Assembly (NCBI RefSeq): GCF_003597125.1 | Contig: NZ_QYYA01000001.1 | Location: 310,001 to 374,000, forward strand | Reading direction: 5' to 3' | DNA length: 64,000 nt | Origin: Alcanivorax profundi | GTDB lineage: Bacteria > Pseudomonadota > Gammaproteobacteria > Pseudomonadales > Alcanivoracaceae | Part shown: one piece after another, positions 1-7,213 of the stretch | How the letters are laid out: each line of letters begins with the position of its first letter | How positions within the stretch are numbered: position 1 is the stretch's first letter | Translations under genes and position numbers: made by a program | Notes under the pieces: model-generated | Told to the model about the DNA's origin: nothing | Databases searched by the model: none | The model's input: only the letters and a program-made list of their open reading frames with translations

Positions 1-396
1 ATTGCCCGTGCACTGGCCATGCAACCACAAGTCCTGTTGATGGACGAACCGTTTGGTGCTCTTGACGCACTGACGCGGGCGCACCTTCAGGATTCCCTCA
101 TGGAAATCCATGCCCAGTTGGGTACCACTGTGATCATGATTACCCACGATGTGGATGAGGCGGTGTTGTTGTCCGATCGTATTGTGATGATGACCAATGG
201 CCCTTCCGCCACCATCGGAGAAATCCTGGACGTCAAGCTGCCGCGGCCCCGAGACCGTCTTGCGTTGGCGGATGATCCCACTTTCGTGCGTTGTCGCCAG
301 CAAGTGCTGCAGTTCCTGTATGAAAAGCAGCGCAAGGTGGAGCCGATGCCGAAACGCAATAGCGCCAACACAGAAAGGGTGCGTAAACGCGCCTGA
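1..396 (+). CDS. Nitrate/nitrite-type ABC transporter ATPase, C-terminal part
   Basis: This is the 3' end of an ABC ATPase gene whose start lies before the window; the reading frame is open from base 1. The visible part begins just after the signature region and contains a Walker B/D-loop stretch (LLMDEPFGALDALTR) and the H-loop (MITHDVDEAVLLSD), as in NrtD/SsuB/TauB-type importers. The C-terminal tail (ATIGEILDVKLPRPRDR) is of the kind seen in NrtC/NrtD-family ATPases. The NasT/NasS genes a few kilobases downstream support nitrate or nitrite as substrate. Taurine or sulfonate importers share the same fold and cannot be excluded from the fragment alone. Confidence 0.8.
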   Translation: MARALAMQPQVLLMDEPFGALDALTRAHLQDSLMEIHAQLGTTVIMITHDVDEAVLLSDRIVMMTNGPSATIGEILDVKLPRPRDRLALADDPTFVRCRQQVLQFLYEKQRKVEPMPKRNSANTERVRKRA

Positions 397-521
397 GTTT
401 CCGCTTAACGAATACGACTGCCATTGCACTGAACGGTGGCGGTAACAGGAAAGGTATGTCCGCACGTTGCGGAAAATCTGAAAAGTTTTACTGGGAAGTT
501 AACTTGCTGAGGAAGAAAAAC

Positions 522-1700
522 ATGAAACACTCTGCCATTGCTGCCGGCGTTTTGCTGTCCACCATGGGGTTTTCAGGTACTGCACATGCTGAAGATGATG
601 CACTGATTACCGCACTGAAAGACGGCACACCTATGGTGAATATGCGTCTGCGTTATGAAGAGGTTGATATTGAGGGGGTGGAAGACAAGGGTCAGGCGTT
701 AACCCTTCGTACCCGACTCGGTTATCAGAGTGCCAAACTTCACGGTTTCGATGTGATGGGGGAATTTGAGGATACCCGCATCGTTGGCCAAGTTGATAAT
801 TATACACCGGAACAGGCGGGTTACCCGGTGATTGCGGATCCAGAAGTGACTGAACTGAATCGGGCAGCCATTCGCTATACCGGTAGTGATGCACTGGAAG
901 GGCTCGTCGCGACTTATGGTCGTCAACGGATCATTTACGATAATGCCCGTTTTGTGGGCAACGTGGGCTGGCGCCAGGATGAGCAGACCTTTGACGGTAC
1001 CAAACTGGATTACGGTGTTGGTGATTTCAAGTTATCTGCCGCCTACCTTACACAAGTGAACGGGATCACTCCGGGCTTTGACGCCAATGTCACCAATAAC
1101 CTCTTCAATGCCAGCTGGACGGGGGCGCCCGGTGGTTCCCTGACGGCCTACGGCTATCTGCTGGAAACCGACAACGTCCCCGATTCTGACAACGATACCT
1201 GGGGCCTGCGTTACGCCGGTGCCTTCGATCTCGATGCCTTCAAGTTGCTGTTGACCCTGGAAGGTGCCCAGCAAGAGGTAGAAGCGGGCGATACCGAGTA
1301 CTACTTCGCAGAACTGGGTGCCGAAATGGCAGGCGTGACCGTGAAGTTGGCACAGGAAGTGCTGGGTTCTGATGACGGGGTCGTAGCTTTCCAGACACCA
1401 CTGGCAACCAAGCACGCGTTTAACGGCTGGGCGGACCTGTTTCTGGCAACCCCGGCAGACGGTCTCGAAGATACCTTTGTGACCGTGGGTGGCAAGCTGG
1501 CAGGTTTCAAGCTGGCGGCCATTTACCACGATTTCAAGTCTAACGAAGGCAGCACCGATTACGGCACAGAAATGGATCTGCTGGTCGCACGTCCGATCGG
1601 CAAGCACTACACAGTAGGTCTGAAGTATGCCGATTACAGTGCCGATGATTTTGGTGCGGATACCAGCAAGTACTGGGCCTGGGGTGAGTTGAAGTTTTAA
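522..1700 (+). CDS. Outer-membrane porin, alginate-export-like beta-barrel
   Basis: A 392-residue protein with a Sec signal peptide (MKHSAIAAGVLLSTMGFSGTAHA, cleavage before EDD) and alternating amphipathic strands ending in a C-terminal aromatic residue (WGELKF), typical of an outer-membrane barrel. The segment GRQRIIYDNARFVGNVGWRQ resembles alginate-export/OprD-like porins of marine gammaproteobacteria. I chose ATG 522, preceded by GAGGAAG, over an in-frame upstream start because it begins exactly at the signal peptide. Lying between a nitrate-type transporter and redox genes, it may admit nitrate or nitrite to the periplasm (inference). A short hairpin (1701-1718) follows the stop without a T-run. 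Confidence 0.75.
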   Translation: MKHSAIAAGVLLSTMGFSGTAHAEDDALITALKDGTPMVNMRLRYEEVDIEGVEDKGQALTLRTRLGYQSAKLHGFDVMGEFEDTRIVGQVDNYTPEQAGYPVIADPEVTELNRAAIRYTGSDALEGLVATYGRQRIIYDNARFVGNVGWRQDEQTFDGTKLDYGVGDFKLSAAYLTQVNGITPGFDANVTNNLFNASWTGAPGGSLTAYGYLLETDNVPDSDNDTWGLRYAGAFDLDAFKLLLTLEGAQQEVEAGDTEYYFAELGAEMAGVTVKLAQEVLGSDDGVVAFQTPLATKHAFNGWADLFLATPADGLEDTFVTVGGKLAGFKLAAIYHDFKSNEGSTDYGTEMDLLVARPIGKHYTVGLKYADYSADDFGADTSKYWAWGELKF

Positions 1701-1764
1701 GACGTCGTTCACGACATCTTAACCCCGACCCTCCCGATTTGACCCTCAGGAAAGGAGGAGAAAG

Positions 1765-3741
1765 GTGGAGGCTAGACGATATCAACCGCAACCCCAGGTG
1801 CCAGAATCAGAGGTGCAAGCGCCGCTGATTATCGTCGGGAACGGCCCGGCAGGTATTCAATGTCTGGTAGAGCTGCGTCGCCGAGGACAGACCACCCCGG
1901 TGAAGTTGTTCGGAGCCGAGCCCTGGGCACCTTATGATCGCGTCAAGCTGTCCACCTTCCTTTCCGGGTCAACCGGGTTTGATGACCTGACCAATTTACC
2001 GGCAGAACTGGATGACTCCGTGGAGCATCTGGTTGGCCGGTCTGTTACCGGAATCAATCCTTCCCGTCGCTGGGTAGAAGATGCCCTTGGACAGCGCCAT
2101 CCCTACAGCAAACTTGTGCTGGCGCTGGGTAGCGACGCTCATATTCCTTCCATCCCGGGTACCGACTTGTCCGGGGTACTACGTTTTCGCGATATGGCCG
2201 ATGCCCAGGCATTGATGGCCCGTCGCCTGCGCAGCACGCATACCGTGGTCATTGGTGGCGGGTTGCTTGGCATTGAAGCCGCTCACGGGCTGTGCCGGTT
2301 TGGCACCCGGGTCACCCTGATTCAGCACGCCGACCGGTTGATGAATCGCCAGCTCGACAGCGAAGCGGCCAGCCTGGTGGCTGGCAGTCTGAGTGAGTCC
2401 GGGGTGGATGTACGTCTGCAAACCAGCGTGCGTCGTATCGAAGGCAGCCAGCGGGTTGAATCTGTTGTCCTTGCTGATGGCACCGTGCTGCTTTGCGACA
2501 CGGTGGTGTTTGCCACCGGCATTGCCCCGCGAACGGCGCTGGCGCGAAAGGCGGGTTTGACCGTGGCCAGTGGGATCCGGGTCAACGCCAGTATGCAGAC
2601 ATCCAACCCGGATATTTATGCCGTTGGAGAGTGTGCACAGTTTCAGGAACAAGTGTGTGGTCTGGTGATGCCGGCGTTGCAACAGGCTCGGGTGGCCGCA
2701 GCCAACCTGGCTGGCAGCCAGGACAGTTATACCCCGGTGGCTGACAGCACCTGGCTGAAAGTGATGGCGTTGGAAGTTTTCAGCGCCGGTCGCTTTATCG
2801 ATGAAGAACGCGGTCTGGTGCACCAGACACTGGTTTACCGTCAGGTGGAAAAAGGGCTGTATCGGGCGCTGATGTTGCGTACCCATCGGCTGGTTGGCGT
2901 GGTGTCGGTGGGCCCCTGGCCCGAGCGCCAGCAGATTCTCAACCGGATTGCCGATGGGCGTCGCCTGCTTCCCTGGGAGATATGGCGTTTTCGCTTGTCT
3001 GGCACGCTTGCCGGTGGTCCTGCTCCGGTTGGGCAATGGCCTGCATCCACGGTGGTATGCCAGTGCCGCGGGCTGAACAGGGGACAACTGCAAACCTTCA
3101 TGGGGGAAGGTTGCGACACCTTCACCTTGAAACAGCGAAGTGGGGCGGGAACCGTCTGTGGTGGCTGCGAACCGCTGCTGGACAGCCTCTGCCAAGGCGG
3201 TATGGCACGAGCGCGCAGTGTCCCCGGTGGCACAGCGCTTGCGATCCTGTCAGCAATGGCTGCGCTGCTGTTGGCGCTGGCATTCTGGTTGCCATCCCCT
3301 GGGCTATCGTCGTCGGTGCAATCACAAAGCCTGTTCGAACAGTTTTCCCGCAACGGGGAATGGCGTCAGTGGAGTGGTTATGGAGTGCTTGGCGCTTCGC
3401 TCTTGCTGTTGCTGATGTCATTAAAAAAACGGTTTCCCAAGGTGCCCATGGGCGGTTTTAGTGGCTGGCGAATTGCGCATGCCGCCATCGGGTCCCTGGC
3501 ACTGGCTCTGCTCTATTGGCACACCGGTTTCTCGCTCGGGGAAAACCTCAATCGCTGGTTAATGCTGAGTTTTATCGGTGTCGCTATTGCCGGTATTGGC
3601 GCGGCTTTGTTAACCCGGTTTCAGGCGGCCCTCCCCGGGCTGGATGGATTACGCCAGGGCAGCACCTGGCTGCACATTCTGGTGTGCTGGCCATTACCGG
3701 TGCTGCTGATCTTTCACATTGTCTCGGCGTATTACTTCTAG
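1765..3741 (+). CDS. NirB-like FAD oxidoreductase fused to BFD [2Fe-2S] and di-haem b membrane domains
   Basis: A 658-residue fusion starting at GTG 1765 behind AGGAGGAG. Residues 20-310 form a pyridine-nucleotide disulphide reductase fold with an FAD motif (IIVGNGPAG), an NAD(P) motif (VVIGGGLLGIEAA) and the second FAD motif (YAVGEC), as in NirB and rubredoxin reductases. Residues 430-470 are a BFD-type iron-sulphur domain with C432, C434, C465 and C468. Residues 490-657 contain about five membrane helices. Two carry paired histidines at 14-residue distance: H572/H586 and H637/H651, the H-X13-H pattern that holds two stacked b haems in ferric reductase/NOX proteins. No sirohaem domain is present, so it is not a nitrite reductase large subunit. 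The inferred electron path is NAD(P)H, FAD, [2Fe-2S], two b haems, then the cytochrome encoded 11 bases downstream. Confidence 0.8.
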   Translation: MEARRYQPQPQVPESEVQAPLIIVGNGPAGIQCLVELRRRGQTTPVKLFGAEPWAPYDRVKLSTFLSGSTGFDDLTNLPAELDDSVEHLVGRSVTGINPSRRWVEDALGQRHPYSKLVLALGSDAHIPSIPGTDLSGVLRFRDMADAQALMARRLRSTHTVVIGGGLLGIEAAHGLCRFGTRVTLIQHADRLMNRQLDSEAASLVAGSLSESGVDVRLQTSVRRIEGSQRVESVVLADGTVLLCDTVVFATGIAPRTALARKAGLTVASGIRVNASMQTSNPDIYAVGECAQFQEQVCGLVMPALQQARVAAANLAGSQDSYTPVADSTWLKVMALEVFSAGRFIDEERGLVHQTLVYRQVEKGLYRALMLRTHRLVGVVSVGPWPERQQILNRIADGRRLLPWEIWRFRLSGTLAGGPAPVGQWPASTVVCQCRGLNRGQLQTFMGEGCDTFTLKQRSGAGTVCGGCEPLLDSLCQGGMARARSVPGGTALAILSAMAALLLALAFWLPSPGLSSSVQSQSLFEQFSRNGEWRQWSGYGVLGASLLLLLMSLKKRFPKVPMGGFSGWRIAHAAIGSLALALLYWHTGFSLGENLNRWLMLSFIGVAIAGIGAALLTRFQAALPGLDGLRQGSTWLHILVCWPLPVLLIFHIVSAYYF

Positions 3742-3752
3742 GAGGGGCAACC

Positions 3753-5090
3753 GTGGGGATTCGCAAGCGCACAGTGGGGGTATGGGGAATCTGGTTGCTG
3801 GCGTCATTGGCCCTGGCAGGGTGGCTGGGGCTGCCCTTGCTAAAAAAGGACACGCCAAAGACCGCCTTTATTCCCGGTGCCATGACCCACGGCCACCACC
3901 AGATTGAATTGCAGTGTGGGGCTTGTCATGGCGATGGGTTCAATAGCCAGGAGGTACTGCAAGACGCCTGCGTTAATTGCCACGGCGACGAGCTGAAGGC
4001 CGCCCAGGATGCTCACCCGAAATCGAAATTTACCGACCCGCGTAACGCTGACCGGTTGGCGAATGTGGATGCCCGATTCTGTGTCTCCTGTCATGTAGAG
4101 CATCGCCCGGAACTGGATGTGGGAATGGGCGTCACCCTGCCCATGGACATGTGCGTGCACTGTCATGAAGACATCGCCAGTGAGCGGCCAAGTCATGAAG
4201 GCATGGGGTTTGATACCTGTGCCAGTGCTGGCTGCCACAACTTTCATGACAACCGCGCGCTGTATGAAGATTTCCTGCTTGCCCACGCGGGGGAGCCCTG
4301 GCTCAAACCCGAGCCGGTCCAGCCACCGCGACATGGTTGGCGTCATGACATGGACGACGCTGAACTGGTGGCGTTATTGCGTGGTGACGGGCCGCCGCCG
4401 GCCAGCGTGAAAGAACCGGAACATTGGGATGGTAATGCCCATGCCGAGGCCGGCGTGGCCTGTACCGCTTGCCATGGCAGTGCGGAGCAATGGGTTGATA
4501 CGCCCGAACCATTGCAATGTGCCCGGTGCCACGAGCCTGAAGTGGAAGGGTTCACCCGCGGGCGTCATGGCATGCGGTTGGGAATGGCGCTGTCGCCCAT
4601 GACGCCCGCACAGTCGGTGCTCAACATGCATGTGGAAGCGAGTCACCGTGAGCTGACCTGTGTGAGCTGCCATGGTGCCCATGACTTTGATACGCAAAAG
4701 GCAGCGGTGGATGCCTGCGTCGGTTGCCATAACGATGAGCATAGCAATGAGTACCTTCGCTCTCCGCATCACGACCTGTGGAAACGGGAAAAACGCGGCG
4801 AGCTGCCGCCGGGGAGCGGAGTCACCTGCGCCACCTGTCACATGCCCCGCGAGGCGCACAACGGGGATGTTCGGGTTCAGCATAACCAGAGCCTGAACCT
4901 GCGTCCGGTAGAAAAAATGATTCGTCCGGTGTGCCTGACCTGCCATGGGCTGGAATTCTCCATTGATGCCCTGGCGGACCCGCACCTGCTGGAAAACAAC
5001 TTCCGTGGCAAGCCCGATATCCATGTGCCGTCAGTGGACATGGCCAGGGAGCGCGATGAGTCCCGGGACGGAAAGAAGGGGCTTTATTGA
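3753..5090 (+). CDS. Membrane-anchored periplasmic 11-haem cytochrome c
   Basis: The start is GTG 3753 behind GGAGGGG, 11 bases after the preceding gene; longer in-frame starts run into that gene and give no signal sequence. The 445-residue protein has an N-terminal anchor helix (residues 8-30) and eleven haem sites: ten CXXCH motifs at about 55, 73, 110, 134, 237, 256, 303, 322, 359 and 394, and one CX4CH (CASAGCH) at 156-162. The C-terminal half (ATCHMPRE, QHNQSLNLRP, regularly spaced CXXCH) resembles octahaem hydroxylamine oxidoreductase/nitrite reductase relatives, but no CXXCK site is seen. It probably takes electrons from the upstream FAD/haem b protein. The final acceptor (nitrite, NO or other) is unknown. 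Confidence 0.85.
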   Translation: MGIRKRTVGVWGIWLLASLALAGWLGLPLLKKDTPKTAFIPGAMTHGHHQIELQCGACHGDGFNSQEVLQDACVNCHGDELKAAQDAHPKSKFTDPRNADRLANVDARFCVSCHVEHRPELDVGMGVTLPMDMCVHCHEDIASERPSHEGMGFDTCASAGCHNFHDNRALYEDFLLAHAGEPWLKPEPVQPPRHGWRHDMDDAELVALLRGDGPPPASVKEPEHWDGNAHAEAGVACTACHGSAEQWVDTPEPLQCARCHEPEVEGFTRGRHGMRLGMALSPMTPAQSVLNMHVEASHRELTCVSCHGAHDFDTQKAAVDACVGCHNDEHSNEYLRSPHHDLWKREKRGELPPGSGVTCATCHMPREAHNGDVRVQHNQSLNLRPVEKMIRPVCLTCHGLEFSIDALADPHLLENNFRGKPDIHVPSVDMARERDESRDGKKGLY

Positions 5091-5132
5091 GCCATTACGG
5101 AAACAGATTTCAAACCTGAGGAGGTACTACCC

Positions 5133-5735
5133 ATGCAAGCCATGCAAGACGTTGTAAAGCACAAAGTCTCCATCCTGATGGCCACAGCCCTGTCGGCCCT
5201 GTTACTCAGCGGTTGCGGCGAAGAAGAAGCCAAACCCGCGGGAGGAATTGATCCCAAGGTCTATACCGATTCGTTGTTTGCGGTCATGAATGCCGATCGT
5301 ACCAACTACACCAAACTGATCATCGCCCGTCTGGGTCCCCAGGGGGCCGACAGCATCAAACCCCATGAATACTGGGAAGATCTGGATAACGGTGCTCCCT
5401 TGCCTGCGCAAATGTTCCGTTACGGCGCAGAAGCGGTTAGCGAAACAAGCAGCGATTTTTCCTATTCCCTGCAGTCTTTGTGGCCGATTAATAGCCAGAA
5501 CGCGCCGAAAACCGAGCTGGAAAAAGAGGGGCTGCAATTCATCGTCGATAACCCGGGGGAAAACTTCTACGGCACAGAAACTCTGGGGGAAGTGAGTTAT
5601 TACACCGCGGTGTACCCGGATGTGGCGGTAGCCGCCCCCTGTGTCGCTTGCCACAACAATCACAAGGATTCTCCCAAAACGGATTTCGAGATGGGAGACG
5701 TCATGGGTGGGGTGGTCATTCGAGTGCCCATGTAA
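5133..5735 (+). CDS. DUF3365 (Tll0287-like) mono-haem lipoprotein
   Basis: ATG 5133 lies eight bases after GAGGAGG. The 200-residue product has a lipoprotein signal with lipobox LLSGC (Cys28), so it should be tethered to a periplasmic membrane face. It contains a single C-terminal haem site CVACH (170-174) inside a DUF3365 domain; family members are small haem proteins, some linked to signalling. The conserved core includes FRYGAEAV and YYTAVYPDVAVAAPCVACHN. It follows the 11-haem cytochrome by 42 bases and precedes a globin gene, so it is probably another electron carrier or ligand sensor of the same system. The function is inferred only from context. Confidence 0.75.
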   Translation: MQAMQDVVKHKVSILMATALSALLLSGCGEEEAKPAGGIDPKVYTDSLFAVMNADRTNYTKLIIARLGPQGADSIKPHEYWEDLDNGAPLPAQMFRYGAEAVSETSSDFSYSLQSLWPINSQNAPKTELEKEGLQFIVDNPGENFYGTETLGEVSYYTAVYPDVAVAAPCVACHNNHKDSPKTDFEMGDVMGGVVIRVPM

Positions 5736-5809
5736 TGGGCGGGATGCGCACTTTCGGTTCGTAACGATTCATCGAATAACCGCTGCCACCGGCAGCAAGG
5801 GAGAAACGC

Positions 5810-6217
5810 ATGACCCCAGAACAGATTGCACGGGTGCAAGACAGCTGGACCCAGGTGGAGGCCATTTCTGATCAGGCCGCCGCGCTGTTTTACGACCGTT
5901 TGTTTACCCAGGACCCGGCCCTCAAGCCCCTGTTCAAGGGCAATATGGAGGAGCAGGGGAAAAAGCTGATGACCATGATCGGGGTTGCGGTGAAGGGGCT
6001 GGACCGACTCGACACCATTGTCCCTGCCGTCCAGAAACTGGGCGAGCGGCACAAGGATTACGGGGTGAAACCGGCAGATTACACCACGGTGGCACAGGCC
6101 TTGCTTTGGACTCTGGGACAGGGATTGGGCGACGCCTTTGACGAGGATACCGAGGCCGCCTGGACGGCAGCCTACACGTTGCTGGCAACCACCATGATTG
6201 AGGCAGCGGAGTATTGA
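5810..6217 (+). CDS. Single-domain globin (Vgb/Hell's Gate globin type)
   Basis: A 135-residue globin starting at ATG 5810 behind AAGGGAGAA. The proximal haem ligand is His81 (ERHKDYG). The distal pocket appears to carry Tyr28 at B10 (ALFYDRLF) and Gln49 at E7 (MEEQGKKLM), the pair found in flavohaemoglobins, Vitreoscilla haemoglobin and Hell's Gate globin I, which bind O2 and NO tightly. No FAD or NAD domain follows, so an external reductase would be needed for NO dioxygenase turnover; the FAD/haem b protein of the same cluster is an obvious but untested candidate. A GCTGCC/GGCAGC hairpin (about 5782-5797) lies just before the ribosome site. A role in NO or O2 chemistry during nitrate use is likely. 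Confidence 0.85.
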   Translation: MTPEQIARVQDSWTQVEAISDQAAALFYDRLFTQDPALKPLFKGNMEEQGKKLMTMIGVAVKGLDRLDTIVPAVQKLGERHKDYGVKPADYTTVAQALLWTLGQGLGDAFDEDTEAAWTAAYTLLATTMIEAAEY

Positions 6218-6231
6218 TCCGCGGGGCCGCA

Positions 6232-6275
6232 AGTGCCGTTTTGGCACTGCAAAGCGCACCATTTCGGTGCGTTTT
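6232..6275 (+). terminator. Tandem hairpins after the globin gene, the second a probable terminator
   Basis: Two hairpins follow the globin stop: AGTGCC-gtttt-GGCACT (6232-6248) and CGCACC-atttc-GGTGCG followed by TTTTG (6255-6275). The second has the form of a weak rho-independent terminator. Because nasT follows at once, a tandem pair could also be an ANTAR-type RNA target, but the loops are five bases rather than the expected six. Confidence 0.55.
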
Positions 6276-6333
6276 GTCGGTCCTTTATTGGTGAGAATTT
6301 AATCCTTAAGTAAAACAACAGGTTAGTGGATCA

Positions 6334-6984
6334 ATGACTGGCACAACCGTTGCAAAACACTCCGGTACAACTTTGCGTCCGGACACCGTAGAGGCTATGG
6401 CTTTGAAAATCATGCTGGTGGATGACCAGCCACCCCGCGCCGCCATTCTTGAGCGGGCCCTCATTGATGAGGGTCACGAGATTCTGTGTCGGCTTACCAG
6501 CGCGGCCGGGTTGGCGGAAAAGGTAAGCAGCAGCAATCCGGATGTGGTCATCGTCGACATGGATGCCCCCGACCGTGACACTCTGGAAAGTATGGCGTTG
6601 GTGCAGCGGGATATGCCTCGCCCCATGGTGATGTTCTGCAACCAGGATGATGAAGATCTGGTCGTGGCGGCGCTGCGTGCCGGCGTCAGTGCCTATGTGG
6701 CAGGAGAAACGGATCTTACCCGGGTACGGGGCGTCATGCGTGTCGCCACCGCTCGCTTCCGCGAGTATCAGGCCCTGCGTGAAGAGCTGGAACAGACCCG
6801 CGAAGCGCTGGCAGAACGCAAGATTATTGAACGGGCCAAAGGGTTGCTGATGCAGCGCCGCCGGCTCAATGAACAGGATGCCTATAGCACCTTGCGGCGT
6901 CAGGCCATGAATACCGGGCAACCTCTGGTTCAGGTCGCGCGCTCGGTGCTGGATTACGCTGAATTGTTGAAGGCCCAAGGTTAG
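6334..6984 (+). CDS. nasT: NasT-type response regulator, ANTAR RNA-binding antiterminator
   Basis: A 216-residue protein with a receiver domain (acidic pair D30/D31, probable phospho-acceptor D75 in VVIVDMD) and a C-terminal ANTAR domain (about 148-205: ERKIIERAKGLLMQRRRLNEQ). This is the NasT architecture; NasT binds hairpins in nitrate-assimilation leader RNAs and prevents termination unless held by NasS. The partner NasS gene lies downstream. I kept ATG 6334, although Met22 (ATG 6397) starts right at the receiver domain and is possible; neither has a strong ribosome site. The usual order elsewhere is nasS then nasT, so the order here is reversed. Confidence 0.88.
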   Translation: MTGTTVAKHSGTTLRPDTVEAMALKIMLVDDQPPRAAILERALIDEGHEILCRLTSAAGLAEKVSSSNPDVVIVDMDAPDRDTLESMALVQRDMPRPMVMFCNQDDEDLVVAALRAGVSAYVAGETDLTRVRGVMRVATARFREYQALREELEQTREALAERKIIERAKGLLMQRRRLNEQDAYSTLRRQAMNTGQPLVQVARSVLDYAELLKAQG

Positions 6985-7063
6985 GTTGGGACGGTTTTCT
7001 CGTGATCTTTGGTGACGTTCCATTCGCGGTCTAAGCGCCGCTTCCATAATGACAGGAGACAGC

Positions 7064-7213
7064 ATGCGACGAGTGAATCCGCTGATGAAATCGCGAAGTC
7101 TGGTGTCGGCACCGGCAAGACCCCTGGAGTCTTCCCGGCCTAGAAGCCAGGCGGCGGTGCAGCGTCGTCAGTCGGGAGATGCCCGTCGTGCCATCCTTAC
7201 GGAGATCGCTTGA
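7064..7213 (+). CDS. Candidate 49-residue Arg-rich protein translationally coupled to nasS
   Basis: A short open frame starts at ATG 7064, seven bases after a good ribosome site (CAGGAG), and its TGA stop (7211-7213) shares one base with the ATG of nasS. The product has ten arginines in 49 residues, no signal peptide and no membrane segment, and I do not recognise it. The strong ribosome site is the only good one between nasT and nasS, and the 1-base overlap suggests that its translation delivers ribosomes to nasS. It could be a small protein, a leader peptide, or only a coupling device. Confidence 0.45.
   Translation: MRRVNPLMKSRSLVSAPARPLESSRPRSQAAVQRRQSGDARRAILTEIA

Noticed and set aside
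2179-3195. 338-codon open frame on the minus strand
   Set aside because: It lies wholly opposite the FAD oxidoreductase, which has clear domain motifs. The antisense product has no recognisable domain.
3516-3752. N-terminal extension of the 11-haem cytochrome
   Set aside because: The extension overlaps the preceding gene, gives an unnatural protein start, and GTG 3753 has a strong ribosome site and a proper anchor helix.
6232-6275. Tandem hairpins as an ANTAR (NasT) RNA target
   Set aside because: ANTAR targets need two hexanucleotide loops with A at position 1 and G at position 4. Both loops here are five bases and lack that pattern, so a simple terminator is more likely.
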